Shown here: in pieces, positions 1 to 8,110 of the stretch | How positions within the stretch are numbered: the first letter of the stretch is position 1 | Layout of the letters: each line of letters begins with the position of its first letter | Assembly: GCA_035581425.1 (NCBI GenBank) | Contig: DATJVP010000025.1 | Span: forward strand, 1 to 64,000 | Source: DASZHJ01 sp035581425 | GTDB taxonomy: Bacteria > Pseudomonadota > Alphaproteobacteria > ATCC43930 > CGMCC-115725 | Reading direction: 5' to 3' | DNA: 64,000 bases | Made by a program: the position numbers and the translations under genes | The notes under the pieces: model-generated | The model's input: the letters and a program-made list of their open reading frames with translations, nothing else | Told to the model about the DNA's origin: nothing | The model's database searches: none

Positions 1-102
1 GGGTACTCAGGCTTCGCTTCCGATGCGAGGGACCACCGAAAAGCATGATAGGCTCAACTCTCATGTCCGCGCGATGATATGCGAGAGGTTGGCACCGGTG
101 GA

Positions 103-116
103 TTGATTTGACTCAA
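103..116 (+). promoter_or_regulatory. FNR/FixK-type box upstream of cytochrome c gene
   Basis: The sequence TTGATTTGACTCAA matches the FNR/FixK consensus TTGAT-N4-ATCAA with one mismatch (first base of the right half-site). Its centre (109.5) predicts a class II start site near 151, which leaves a leader of about 33 nt before the GTG at 184. The expected -10 region (about 139-144, GAATGT) is poor, so activator dependence would be required. The nearest candidate regulator is the FixK-like gene at 999-1703. Confidence 0.6.
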
Positions 117-183
117 GAGTCCGCGGCTTCGGCCGTCGGAATGTGCTCGGCCCAATGGCCTCAACCCTCATTTGGAGCAGCTC

Positions 184-507
184 GTGAATTCCAATCTTGC
201 CTTGGTCGCCGCAATCCTCGCTTTCCTTGTTACCCCGAACTCAACTTCACTGGCGCAAGGCAGTGCTGACGCCGGAAAGCGCTTGGCCCAGCAATGGTGC
301 TCCAGCTGCCATCAAGTCGATCCCGGCGCTCCCACCAAAGATGTGGCCCCATCCTTCGCGTCGCTGCGCGTACAGAAAGGCAAAGATCCCGGTTGGGTCC
401 GAGCATGGCTTACCAATCCGCATCCTCCAATGCAGGGCATCAATCTTTCCCGGCAGCAGATAGACGATATCGTCGCCTATTTGCAGAGCTTGACACCCCA
501 GCAGTAA
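184..507 (+). CDS. small periplasmic c-type cytochrome
   Basis: This is a 107-residue single-heme cytochrome c. It has an N-terminal signal peptide ending near SLAQG, a CSSCH heme-attachment motif and a downstream Met in PPMQGI that can serve as sixth heme ligand. The C-terminal helix (DDIVAYLQSL) is typical of the family. It would carry electrons in the periplasm, partner unknown. The GTG start is chosen because GGAG at 174-177 lies 6 nt upstream; a TTG at 172 would overlap that ribosome site. A FNR/FixK-type box at 103-116 suggests induction at low oxygen. It is convergent with the receiver gene that follows. Positions 1-183 hold no other gene I can support. Confidence 0.85.
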   Translation: MNSNLALVAAILAFLVTPNSTSLAQGSADAGKRLAQQWCSSCHQVDPGAPTKDVAPSFASLRVQKGKDPGWVRAWLTNPHPPMQGINLSRQQIDDIVAYLQSLTPQQ

Positions 508-522
508 CGGCTGGGGGATAGC

Positions 523-966
523 TCATCCGCATAGGCCCCGCACCGCCTTCTCGAGGGCGGCTTGTGAGAGCGGTTTCCCGAGCCCCACAATCGCAGGCAA
601 CTCCTTCATCGATAATTTTGATTCTTCCGTAACGCCGACCACAACGACCGGGACAACCTTCAACTCTCGATGCGACCTCAACCAACCGATCGCCTCGCCA
701 GCCGATACGTCGCGGAGTTGGAAATCCATCAGAATCAGGTCCGGCAGGCATCCTCTCGCCGCAACGAGCGCAGCGATACCACTGTCGACGCGCTCGATGT
801 CAAATCCAAGCCGCTCGAGAGTTTCCCGACATAAATGCGACGACACAGAGTCGGTATCTGCCATCACCGCACGTCGTTTGCGAGCGGCCGGATTTTTCTG
901 CATGACGGCCGGCTTTTTTCTTGAGCGGGTGATCGGCATGTGCGAGCGAGCGTGCGTCGTTGGCAT
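523..966 (-). CDS. stand-alone response-regulator receiver protein
   Basis: A 147-residue protein with a basic, low-complexity N-terminus of about 33 residues followed by one receiver domain and no output domain. The phospho-acceptor Asp is in LILMDFQL and the conserved Lys in GLGKPL. The usual acidic pair at the end of strand 1 appears as ADTD, so metal binding is probably retained although the motif is atypical. The ATG at 966 is chosen because a GAGGGG sequence lies about 6 nt upstream; ATGs at 939 and 903 are alternatives. It lies just downstream of the FixK-like gene on the same strand and may accept phosphate from the hybrid kinase at 2608-5130. That link is an inference from proximity. 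Confidence 0.75.
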   Translation of the reverse strand: MPTTHARSHMPITRSRKKPAVMQKNPAARKRRAVMADTDSVSSHLCRETLERLGFDIERVDSGIAALVAARGCLPDLILMDFQLRDVSAGEAIGWLRSHRELKVVPVVVVGVTEESKLSMKELPAIVGLGKPLSQAALEKAVRGLCG

Positions 967-998
967 AGAGACCCCTCGACCTCGATCTCTGAAATCCC

Positions 999-1703
999 TC
1001 AGAGGTCCTTTTTCGTGTTGCCAGAGGCCAGCATTTCGAGCTCGTCCCGATCGCAAATTGTGATGCGAGCATGCGTCGGAATCTCGATCGATTTCTGCCG
1101 CTTCAGCCGACTCAGGGTGCGGCAGACAGTCTCGACCGTGAGCCCGAGATAGTCGGCGATGTCGTTCCTGCTCATCGGAACGCTGATCACTTCGCTTTCT
1201 TGCTGGGCGGCCATCAACATCAGGAAGCTTGCAACGCGTTCCATCGCCGTCTTGCGGCCAAGAAGCAGCATCTGATCCTGGGCAGCGCTGAGCTCGTGAG
1301 CGGTTGCCGACAATACTCGGCGCGCAAACCCCGGCACGGTATCGATGAGGCGCTCGAAGGCTGTACGCCGGTAGCGGCAAAGCGTTACGTCCGTGATAGC
1401 TTCCGCCGTATAGACCCAGGTGCCTTCTGGAGCGAGTCCTATGAGGTGGCCGGCACAGAGAAAGCCGATCACCTGCCGACGACCATCTGACAGCAGCTTA
1501 TGCAGCCTGAGCGCGCCGCTCACGACTTCAAATACACTGTCGGCGGCGTCGCCCTCCCAGAAGATCGTCTCACTTGCGGCTTTCTTCTCTCGCGAACTGA
1601 TCGCCATAACATCGGCGGTTGCCTCGCGCCCCAAGCCGCGGCAAACGGCAAGCGCAGCGAAATCGAGTTTCGGAACGACGTTGTAAGCAATTTGCGTTAG
1701 CAT
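999..1703 (-). CDS. FixK/FNR-like Crp-family transcription regulator
   Basis: A 234-residue Crp/Fnr-family regulator with an N-terminal cyclic-nucleotide-binding-like fold and a C-terminal winged helix. The helix-turn-helix carries DYLGLTVETVCRTL. Its E-T-V-x-R pattern resembles the DNA-reading helix of FNR and FixK, which recognises TTGAT half-sites. The N-terminus lacks the FNR cysteine cluster, so it is FixK-like and probably does not sense oxygen itself. The ATG at 1703 is preferred because GGGAGA lies about 6 nt upstream. Four matching boxes (103, 5708, 5782, 10754) flank nearby genes, making it the obvious regulator of this region. It shares a strand with the receiver gene downstream. 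Confidence 0.87.
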   Translation of the reverse strand: MLTQIAYNVVPKLDFAALAVCRGLGREATADVMAISSREKKAASETIFWEGDAADSVFEVVSGALRLHKLLSDGRRQVIGFLCAGHLIGLAPEGTWVYTAEAITDVTLCRYRRTAFERLIDTVPGFARRVLSATAHELSAAQDQMLLLGRKTAMERVASFLMLMAAQQESEVISVPMSRNDIADYLGLTVETVCRTLSRLKRQKSIEIPTHARITICDRDELEMLASGNTKKDL

Positions 1704-1869
1704 GGCTGGTTCTCCCGTGCTGGCCCGATAGGGGGTGTAATGGGCCCGTGTCACGGCCGAATGCCGAGCCATCGCGATTTTGTTATGTTTGGAGACGCGG
1801 TGTGATGGTCTGTGAGAGCGCCGGAATGCGAATATCTATCCTCGGCCGGGCCTATTCCCGGAGTCCCCG

Positions 1870-2607
1870 ATGAGTGCTCCCCTTCACATTCTGGTCGTCG
1901 ATGACGACCAGCGCATCCGTACGATGTTGCGGCGCTATTTGACCGATGAGGGTTTCCAGGTCAGCGAGGCGGGCGATGGCAGTGTCATGCGTGCCGCACT
2001 CGATAAAGGGCAGATCGACCTCGTGTTGCTCGATCTCGTAATGCCAGGAGAAGACGGGCTCTCGCTTGCCCGTCAAGTGCGCCAGCGCTCGGATATTCCA
2101 ATTATCATGCTGACCGGAAAGGGCGATCTTATCGACCGGGTCGCCGGGCTCGAGGCCGGTGCTGACGACTATATCGCCAAGCCATTTCATCTTCGCGAAG
2201 TTCTCGCGAGGATTCGGACCGTCTTGCGCCGCGGTCGTAGTTCGACCAATCCCGCGGCGATTGGTGGCGCGGTCTCGTCGGTTGCGGAAGACACCCTGGC
2301 GTTCCAAGGTTGGCGCCTGGACCTGGTGAGCCGCGAGCTTCGGCGACCTGACGGGGATCTCGTGGCGCTCACCACTGGCGAATTCGACCTGTTGCGAGCG
2401 TTCGCGCGCCATCCCAATCGGGTGCTGGCTCGCGATCATTTAATGAACTTGGTTAAGGGCCAGGATTGGGCTGCCTATGATCGCGCGGTGGACGCGCAGG
2501 TCGTGCGTCTTCGCCGAAAGATCGAGGCGGATCCCACTAATCCCGCACTGATCAAAACCGTGCGCGGAGCCGGCTACGTGTTCGCGACGACCGTGAGCAA
2601 AGGTTAG
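1870..2607 (+). CDS. OmpR-family two-component response regulator
   Basis: A 245-residue protein with an N-terminal receiver (acidic DDD near residues 11-13, phospho-acceptor Asp55 in LLDLVMPG, conserved Lys in AKPF) and a C-terminal OmpR-type winged helix (FDLLRAFARHPNRVL to TVRGAGYVF). It would bind DNA after phosphorylation by a histidine kinase. It is convergent with the FixL-like hybrid kinase, whose stop codon abuts this gene's stop, so kinase and regulator are a likely pair but not an operon. The start has GGAG about 8 nt upstream. The target genes are not visible from the sequence. Confidence 0.88.
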   Translation: MSAPLHILVVDDDQRIRTMLRRYLTDEGFQVSEAGDGSVMRAALDKGQIDLVLLDLVMPGEDGLSLARQVRQRSDIPIIMLTGKGDLIDRVAGLEAGADDYIAKPFHLREVLARIRTVLRRGRSSTNPAAIGGAVSSVAEDTLAFQGWRLDLVSRELRRPDGDLVALTTGEFDLLRAFARHPNRVLARDHLMNLVKGQDWAAYDRAVDAQVVRLRRKIEADPTNPALIKTVRGAGYVFATTVSKG

Positions 2608-5130
2608 TCAGTCGGCTCGACCGGCGAGTAGATTTCGAATTTTGGCGTGAAGCTCGAGGGCACTGTGCGGTTTGCCAAGCCAATCAGACTGGGACGCGCC
2701 GATGTCATGATCGACCACGCCCGGTTCCGCATAGCCGGAAGTGAAGAGAACTTTAAGTCCCGGACGACGACGGCCAGCCTCGCGCGCAAGGTCTATGCCC
2801 GTCATCCCGCCGGCCATAATGACGTCGGTGAAAAGCAGGTCGATTTTGTCGCCCCGATCCAGAACCTTTAACGCGGCAGGACCGCTATCTGCCTCGATGA
2901 CGGCGTATCCCATTTCCCGTAAACGACGAAGCGAAACTCGCCGTACGCGAGGGTCGTCCTCGACGACGAGAATGGTCCCTCCAGTGTTCAAAGGCGTCGA
3001 CGGAACCGTCTGGCGCCGCTCGGGCGCGGCCGCTTCAGCTTCGCCAATTGGCAAATACAAACGGACAGTGGTGCCGAGCTCGACTTCGCTATATAGCTGA
3101 ACGTGTCCACCGGATTGCTTCACGAAGCCGTGGACCATGCTGAGGCCAAGCCCGGTGCCGGCTCTAGGGCCCTTCGTCGTGAAGAAGGGCTCGAAGGCTC
3201 GGCGGCGTACTTCAGGGGGCATGCCAACTCCGGTATCGGTAACCGATAACGTGATATACGGGCCGACCAAGGCGTCTGAGTGTACCTCGACGTAGTCGGC
3301 ATCAATTTCGGCGCACCCCGTCTCGATGATAAGTCGACCGCCCTTCGGCATTGCGTCACGCGCGTTGACCGTGAGGTTGAGCAGAGCGTTCTCGACCTGA
3401 CCAGGATCGACGATGGTGGCCTGCAGGTTCGCCGCGAGACGCGTCTCGAGCTGAATCTGCTCACCCAAGGTCCGGCGCAAGAGATTGCTTATTCCGCGCA
3501 CGAGCGCATTGAGATCGGTCGGTTTGGGGGCAAGGGGTTGGCGGCGGCCGAAAGCAAGCAGGCGGCTGGAAAGCTGCGCGCCTAGGTCGGCGGCGCCTCG
3601 CGCTTCCTTTATCAGCTCACGTTGCTCCAGCTCGTCGACACGTCCCTCGAGCATTTCGAGATTGCCCGAGATGACCGTCAGCAGGTTGTTGAAGTCATGC
3701 GCGAGGCCGCCGGTGAGTTGACCGATGGCCTCCATCTTCTGCGCTTGCCGAAGATCCTCCTCCAGCTTATTGCGGGCAGTAAGATCGCGGATCAAACCTG
3801 TGAAGAGCCGCGTGCCCTCGAGCTTGACTTCTCCTACGGCAAGGTCGATTGGGAAAATGGTTCCATCTTTGTGCTGCGCTTTGACTTCGCGCCCGATACC
3901 AATGATCCGCTTCTCTTCGGTGCGTAAATAACGAATGAGATAACCGTCATGCTGCTCCCGATATGGCGACGGCATGAGCGTGCTGATGTTTCGCCCGATC
4001 ACTTCGCCGGGAGAGTAGCCGAAGAGCTTCTCGGCCGCGCTGCTGAAGGATTGCACGACGCCGAGGGCATCGATCGTGATTATCGCGTCCGGCGCCGTCT
4101 CCAGGATTGAGCGTAGCCGCGCCTCGCGCTCCACCAGCAGGGATTGCGCGCGTTTCGCCGCGGTCACATCCAGGCTGACCATGAGCACCGACACCGGCTT
4201 GCCTCTGTTGTCTCGATGCAGCGCCCAATGGGTTGCGACGTCGAGCCAATGGCCGTCTCGATGCCGATGGACGAGCTCACCCTGCCACTCGCCCGCGCGG
4301 AGCATTTCCGCCGTAATCTCCGAACGCGGCGCCGGGAACTTCGTTGCGAGCAGTTCATCGGCGATTTGCCCCACTGCTTCCTCTGCCGACCACCCGAAGA
4401 GCGATCGAAGCCCCTGTCCCCAAAACAGAACCTTACCGTCGAGCCCACACAGGATGACGGGAGCGAGATTGAGTGCATGCGACAGCACTTCAGTCCGCTC
4501 GGTCTCCGCACGCAACTGTGCCGCCGCCGACTTTTGTTCGCTGATGTCATGGACGATCTTAGAGGCGCCGACGATCCGCCCGCGATGATTGCGGATCGGC
4601 GAGACGACCAATGCGACTTGGATGATGCGGCCGTCCTTCCGCATCCTTTCCGTCTCGAACCGCCCGACGCGCTCGCCTCGGCGGATACGTCGCAGGATCT
4701 GTTTCATCTCTTGCGACCGGTTCGGAGCCGCAATCACGTCGATGGGGCGCCCGATCATCTCGGCCGGGGAATACCCGAAGATTCGCTCCGCGCTTCGGTT
4801 CCAGCTCGTAACGATACCGTCGAGCGTCTTGCCGATGATGGCGGCGTCCGAGGACTCAACGATGGCAGCGAGTACGCGCGCATCCACACCGGTGACTTGA
4901 TCATTCGTAGCTAGCATATCAACTGCTCTAGGAGTCCTGGCCGCCCTGTTGCGGACTGCCCGCGGTTTTTTGTGTTCGTGCCCCTTCGCCCGCGCCACAG
5001 TGGTCCCGTTGCCGACTTTCGATCGCTTCGGCGTTGTACGCGTCTTGGGCCGGCTGTCGGTCGATCTGTTCTTTTGTTTCATCGTGTCAGCTTCACTGTT
5101 CGGCGTGGCACCCTCAGGACGCCTATGCAC
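2608..5130 (-). CDS. FixL-like oxygen-sensing hybrid histidine kinase (3 PAS, HK, receiver)
   Basis: An 840-residue cytoplasmic kinase with no clear membrane segment. It starts with a basic tail (1-70), then PAS1 (about 82-198), PAS2 (about 210-325), PAS3 (about 335-450), HisKA with phospho-acceptor His478 in LAHDFNN, a HATPase domain (about 575-693) and a C-terminal receiver with Asp769. PAS3 is closely FixL-like: His394 (REQHDGYL), Arg400 and Arg414 have the spacing of the heme ligand His200 and the oxygen-pocket Arg206 and Arg220 of Bradyrhizobium FixL. It should therefore bind heme and respond to oxygen. The start is uncertain: GTG 5130 has no ribosome site and ATG 5082 is an alternative. 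The fused receiver implies a phosphorelay or self-regulation. Confidence 0.87.
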   Translation of the reverse strand: MHRRPEGATPNSEADTMKQKNRSTDSRPKTRTTPKRSKVGNGTTVARAKGHEHKKPRAVRNRAARTPRAVDMLATNDQVTGVDARVLAAIVESSDAAIIGKTLDGIVTSWNRSAERIFGYSPAEMIGRPIDVIAAPNRSQEMKQILRRIRRGERVGRFETERMRKDGRIIQVALVVSPIRNHRGRIVGASKIVHDISEQKSAAAQLRAETERTEVLSHALNLAPVILCGLDGKVLFWGQGLRSLFGWSAEEAVGQIADELLATKFPAPRSEITAEMLRAGEWQGELVHRHRDGHWLDVATHWALHRDNRGKPVSVLMVSLDVTAAKRAQSLLVEREARLRSILETAPDAIITIDALGVVQSFSSAAEKLFGYSPGEVIGRNISTLMPSPYREQHDGYLIRYLRTEEKRIIGIGREVKAQHKDGTIFPIDLAVGEVKLEGTRLFTGLIRDLTARNKLEEDLRQAQKMEAIGQLTGGLAHDFNNLLTVISGNLEMLEGRVDELEQRELIKEARGAADLGAQLSSRLLAFGRRQPLAPKPTDLNALVRGISNLLRRTLGEQIQLETRLAANLQATIVDPGQVENALLNLTVNARDAMPKGGRLIIETGCAEIDADYVEVHSDALVGPYITLSVTDTGVGMPPEVRRRAFEPFFTTKGPRAGTGLGLSMVHGFVKQSGGHVQLYSEVELGTTVRLYLPIGEAEAAAPERRQTVPSTPLNTGGTILVVEDDPRVRRVSLRRLREMGYAVIEADSGPAALKVLDRGDKIDLLFTDVIMAGGMTGIDLAREAGRRRPGLKVLFTSGYAEPGVVDHDIGASQSDWLGKPHSALELHAKIRNLLAGRAD

Positions 5131-5173
5131 TACTATAGCAAGTATTCGCGGCCACGAAGGTCGCTGAGGGCGG

Positions 5174-5623
5174 CTACCTGACGGATTTCGACATGATGGC
5201 AGCGGAATCCACGAGCCTAAGGGATTGTAGACGAAGAGCTAGTGTGGATTGCGCTCGATAGAGCCGGATTTCAATGCCGGAACAACCGAGTTCACGGGCT
5301 TTTGCCTCCGCCGCGGAGACTAGTATCCGCACGAAGTCCGGTGAGTTCGTGAGGTCGACGGCCGTGAAGAGCTGTACCGCCAATACTAACCCGCGCTGAA
5401 TATCCGGTTCGACCCGATAAGCGAACATTGCGCTAAAATAATCGGCAGCATCTCGCAGTGCCAAAGCACCGGATCGAGACTCTCGTCTTTGCGCCGTGTA
5501 GGACCGCACGAACCTCCTCCAGTGCTCGAGGTCAACGTCGGGCCAAGTTATCCGTATGAGGGGCAGGCATTGCGCTGCCTCATCTTCCGACAGGGAAACG
5601 ACGCGAAAGGAAGACTCACTCAT
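5174..5623 (-). CDS. GNAT-like N-acetyltransferase-fold protein
   Basis: A 149-residue soluble protein whose pattern fits a GNAT fold: a strand with a small bulge (GLVLAVQLFTAV), then DFVRILVSAAEAKARELGC resembling the acetyl-CoA-loop helix region, then GIEIRLY. The canonical Q/RxxGxG/A pyrophosphate loop is not clear, so catalytic acetylation is not assured and the substrate is unknown. A promoter with a FNR/FixK box (5708-5721) and a good -10 (5680-5685) lies upstream, which places the gene in the oxygen-response regulon. It is divergent from the L,D-transpeptidase gene. Confidence 0.6.
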   Translation of the reverse strand: MSESSFRVVSLSEDEAAQCLPLIRITWPDVDLEHWRRFVRSYTAQRRESRSGALALRDAADYFSAMFAYRVEPDIQRGLVLAVQLFTAVDLTNSPDFVRILVSAAEAKARELGCSGIEIRLYRAQSTLALRLQSLRLVDSAAIMSKSVR

Positions 5624-5679
5624 GTGCCAGCAACTCTATCGCTCGATCTCGACTGTTATCGATTCTTGATGGAAGCACC

Positions 5680-5721
5680 ATTTTACACCTGCGCCGCGGG
5701 CCATCCCTTGATCTAACTCAA
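5680..5721 (-). promoter_or_regulatory. FNR/FixK-activated promoter of the GNAT-like gene
   Basis: The box TTGATCTAACTCAA (5708-5721) has one mismatch to TTGAT-N4-ATCAA. On the minus strand TAAAAT occupies 5680-5685, five of six bases of the -10 consensus. Box centre to -10 centre is 32 bp, so the predicted start (about 5673) lies 41.5 bp from the box centre, the class II position. The leader to the ATG at 5623 would be about 50 nt. Confidence 0.7.
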
Positions 5722-5781
5722 CCGCCAAGCGGAACTTTTTCACCGAGCTCGATGTGGAATTTCTAGAGGCCTTTCGGCCGC

Positions 5782-5795
5782 TTGATTCAAATCAA
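5782..5795 (+). promoter_or_regulatory. perfect FNR/FixK box upstream of L,D-transpeptidase
   Basis: TTGATTCAAATCAA is an exact match to TTGAT-N4-ATCAA and a perfect palindrome. Its centre (5788.5) predicts a class II start near 5830, five bases before the ATG at 5835. It lies 74 bp from the related box at 5708-5721 in the same divergent intergenic region. The -10 at the expected spacing is weak (AGCAAT at 5819-5824). Confidence 0.75.
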
Positions 5796-5834
5796 CGTGG
5801 AAATCCCGGCGAACTGGCAGCAATCTCTTCCGGA

Positions 5835-7415
5835 ATGTGGTCCCATAACACTCGCATCTTCCGCGCGTTCATTCTTCCGCTTGCGATGATGATTGCAGTC
5901 GGCTCGGCGCATGCCGACCTGGCGGCGGATATTCGAGCGCGGCTCGAGGATCCCGCGCCGCTGGTCGTGGCGGGGCAGCCGCTTGATCGTGGGGCACTCT
6001 GGTCCGGCTATCGCGATCTGGCGTTTCAGCCGATCTGGACGGGGAAACCCGAGTTGGCGAAGGCACTTGCTACGGCATTTGCGGACGCCGCGTCCGACGG
6101 CATCGAGCCCGAAAGCCTGGGTTCAGGGCTTCTAGCGCTGGCGCTTGGCGATCCCGCTAGCGCAAGGGTTGATCGCGAGTTGCTCCTGAGCGACCGCTTC
6201 CTGGCTTACGCCCGTGCGCTCGCACAGGGTCAAGTGGATCCGAGGCAGCTCGAGAACGATTGGGCGTTGCCTCGGCCGGGTTTCGAGCCGGCGGCGATGC
6301 TTGAACGGCTAGCGCAAACCCTCGACATTGCCGCGTCGACAGCAGGCTTGCGGCCTGACGACAGCGAATATTCGCGCCTCAGAACTGCACTCGCGCGGTA
6401 TCGGGCGATAGCGAGGGACGGCGGGTGGAGCGCTCTCGGCGCATCGAAGATCGAGCCCGGCGAGAATGGACGGCAGGTCCTCGCGTTACGCGCGCGCCTG
6501 GCGGCGGAGGGCGATCTTCCGACCGCACTTGCCGATGGCGAGGCTTACGACAATTCCACGAAGGAAGCGGTGAACCGGTTCCAGTCCCGCCACGGGCTCG
6601 GTATCGACGGTCGCGTCGGCGCCGTCACTCTCGCAGCACTCGACGTAAGCACCGCCGATCGCATCGCGCAGATCCGGGCGACGCTGGAGCGTTGGCGCGA
6701 GATGCCGAGAGACCGGCCGGCCACGCGAATTGTCGTAAATGTCGCCTCGGCAACTTTGACCTTCTATCGCAACGACACTCGGGAGATCGTGAGCCGGGTC
6801 ATTGTCGGCGCGCCCAATCATCCGACGCCGATTCTCACCGCGCGTCTGCAGTCGGTGCTGTTCAACCCACCCTGGAACGTTCCTACATCGATCGTGCGCA
6901 AAGAGATCATGCCGAAGGTGCGCCGGGACCCAGAGTATCTCGCGCACAACCACTATCTCGAGCTCGGCGGCGGGCGGCTCCAGCAAGAACCCGGCCCGTG
7001 GAACGCCCTCGGCCGGATAAAGTTCGAGTTGCCCAATCCCTTCGACGTTTACCTCCACGACACGCCCGCGCGCGCGCTCTTCGCCCGATCTAAGCGGACG
7101 CTGAGTCATGGCTGCATTCGCGTCGCGGCGGTGAAGCCGCTCGCGCTCGCGCTCCTCGGCGAAGGCTGGTCGAGCGCCGAGATTGACGAGGCGATCGCCG
7201 CTGGTACAACGCGCCGGGCCGATCTGCGCGAGAGCGTACCTGTCTTCGTCGTCTATCTCACCGCGTTCGTTGCCGATGATGGGACGGTCGAGTTTCGTGA
7301 CGATGTCTACGGCCGCGATGGACGGTTGATCGCGGCGTTATCGGACTTGGACCGAACAGGGACCGTTGCGACCGGATCGAGACCGAAGCTGGAAACCGGC
7401 TGTCCCGAAGGTTAA
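5835..7415 (+). CDS. LdtD/YcbB-like L,D-transpeptidase
   Basis: A 526-residue secreted enzyme predicted to form 3-3 (mDAP-mDAP) peptidoglycan cross-links in the periplasm. It has a signal peptide (ALPLAMMIAVGSAHA region), an N-terminal scaffold region, a peptidoglycan-binding repeat (VNRFQSRHGLGIDGRVG) and a YkuD catalytic domain with Cys427 in SHGCIRV. Size and domain order match E. coli YcbB/LdtD. The ATG at 5835 is chosen because it begins a clean signal peptide and because an upstream start at 5754 would place a perfect FNR/FixK box inside the coding region. The following MepK-like gene is on the same strand 83 nt downstream, as ycbB and ycbK are neighbours in E. coli. Confidence 0.87.
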   Translation: MWSHNTRIFRAFILPLAMMIAVGSAHADLAADIRARLEDPAPLVVAGQPLDRGALWSGYRDLAFQPIWTGKPELAKALATAFADAASDGIEPESLGSGLLALALGDPASARVDRELLLSDRFLAYARALAQGQVDPRQLENDWALPRPGFEPAAMLERLAQTLDIAASTAGLRPDDSEYSRLRTALARYRAIARDGGWSALGASKIEPGENGRQVLALRARLAAEGDLPTALADGEAYDNSTKEAVNRFQSRHGLGIDGRVGAVTLAALDVSTADRIAQIRATLERWREMPRDRPATRIVVNVASATLTFYRNDTREIVSRVIVGAPNHPTPILTARLQSVLFNPPWNVPTSIVRKEIMPKVRRDPEYLAHNHYLELGGGRLQQEPGPWNALGRIKFELPNPFDVYLHDTPARALFARSKRTLSHGCIRVAAVKPLALALLGEGWSSAEIDEAIAAGTTRRADLRESVPVFVVYLTAFVADDGTVEFRDDVYGRDGRLIAALSDLDRTGTVATGSRPKLETGCPEG

Positions 7416-7433
7416 CGCCTTAACGCCTGCGAA

Positions 7434-7462
7434 ATCATTGCTTCTTTATGCTCGGCAATGAT
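7434..7462. repeat. inverted repeat between ldtD-like and mepK-like genes
   Basis: ATCATTGC (7434-7441) and GCAATGAT (7455-7462) form perfect 8-bp arms around a 13-nt loop. There is no downstream T-run, so it is a poor intrinsic terminator. It overlaps an alternative start (ATG 7448) of the next gene and could be an mRNA structure or an operator. Confidence 0.4.
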
Positions 7463-7498
7463 ATCGATGCGAACACTCGAACAGCGGGTTACGGCGGA

Positions 7499-8050
7499 AT
7501 GGTGTGGAAACTGAGGCGCGCGCGTCGCGAGGTAATGCTGTTGGGCATTTCTGCGCTTGCCTCGGTTCTGGCTCGACCGGCAATTGCGGTGCCGCGTGGA
7601 GACGATCGCCGTCGTCTATCATTCCATAATCTCCATACCGGCGAGTCACTCGACGCGGTCTATTGGGTCGATGGCGCCTATGTACGGGATGCGCTGAAGC
7701 GCATCGACACGGTCCTGCGGGATTTTCGCACCGGCGATGTCCACCCGATCGACCCGCGGCTGCTCGATTTGCTGGTGCGGTTGCGGCAGAAGCTCGGCAC
7801 GAATGAGCCCGTACACGTCATCTCCGGATACCGATCGCCGCGCACCAACGCCATGCTGAGATCGCATTCCGAGGGTGTTGCCGGCCGCAGCTTGCACATG
7901 GAGGGGATGGCGATTGATATCCGCGTGCCCGGATGCAAATTGGACGACGTCCGCACCGCTGCACTCGATCTCGCAAGTGGCGGGGTTGGGTACTACCCCG
8001 CATCGGACTTCGTCCACGTCGACATCGGTCGAATTCGTCACTGGGGTTGA
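7499..8050 (+). CDS. MepK/YcbK-like DUF882 murein endopeptidase
   Basis: A 183-residue protein of the DUF882 (peptidase M15-like) family. Zinc-site motifs are visible: GYRSPRTN, then His and Asp in HMEGMAIDIR, then HVD near the C-terminus. Family members such as E. coli MepK cleave mDAP-mDAP cross-links, the bond made by the L,D-transpeptidase upstream. The N-terminus has a twin-arginine-like signal (KLRRARREVMLLG, then a hydrophobic stretch ending ARPAIA), and YcbK is a known Tat substrate. ATG 7499 gives a short n-region suited to Tat export; ATG 7448 in frame is the alternative. It is probably cotranscribed with the L,D-transpeptidase. Confidence 0.83.
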   Translation: MVWKLRRARREVMLLGISALASVLARPAIAVPRGDDRRRLSFHNLHTGESLDAVYWVDGAYVRDALKRIDTVLRDFRTGDVHPIDPRLLDLLVRLRQKLGTNEPVHVISGYRSPRTNAMLRSHSEGVAGRSLHMEGMAIDIRVPGCKLDDVRTAALDLASGGVGYYPASDFVHVDIGRIRHWG

Positions 8051-8110
8051 GATTCGACTCCAGTGATCGCGGAGCGCGGCGGCCAGGTCGTATCTGATCC
8101 GCTTCCGTCT

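Noticed and set aside
1..171. A tRNA or gene end at the left edge
   Set aside because: No cloverleaf or T-arm sequence and no convincing reading frame was found; only the FNR/FixK-type box is supported.
5754..5834. N-terminal extension of the L,D-transpeptidase
   Set aside because: It has no signal-peptide character and contains a perfect FNR/FixK box; the ATG at 5835 starts a clean signal peptide.
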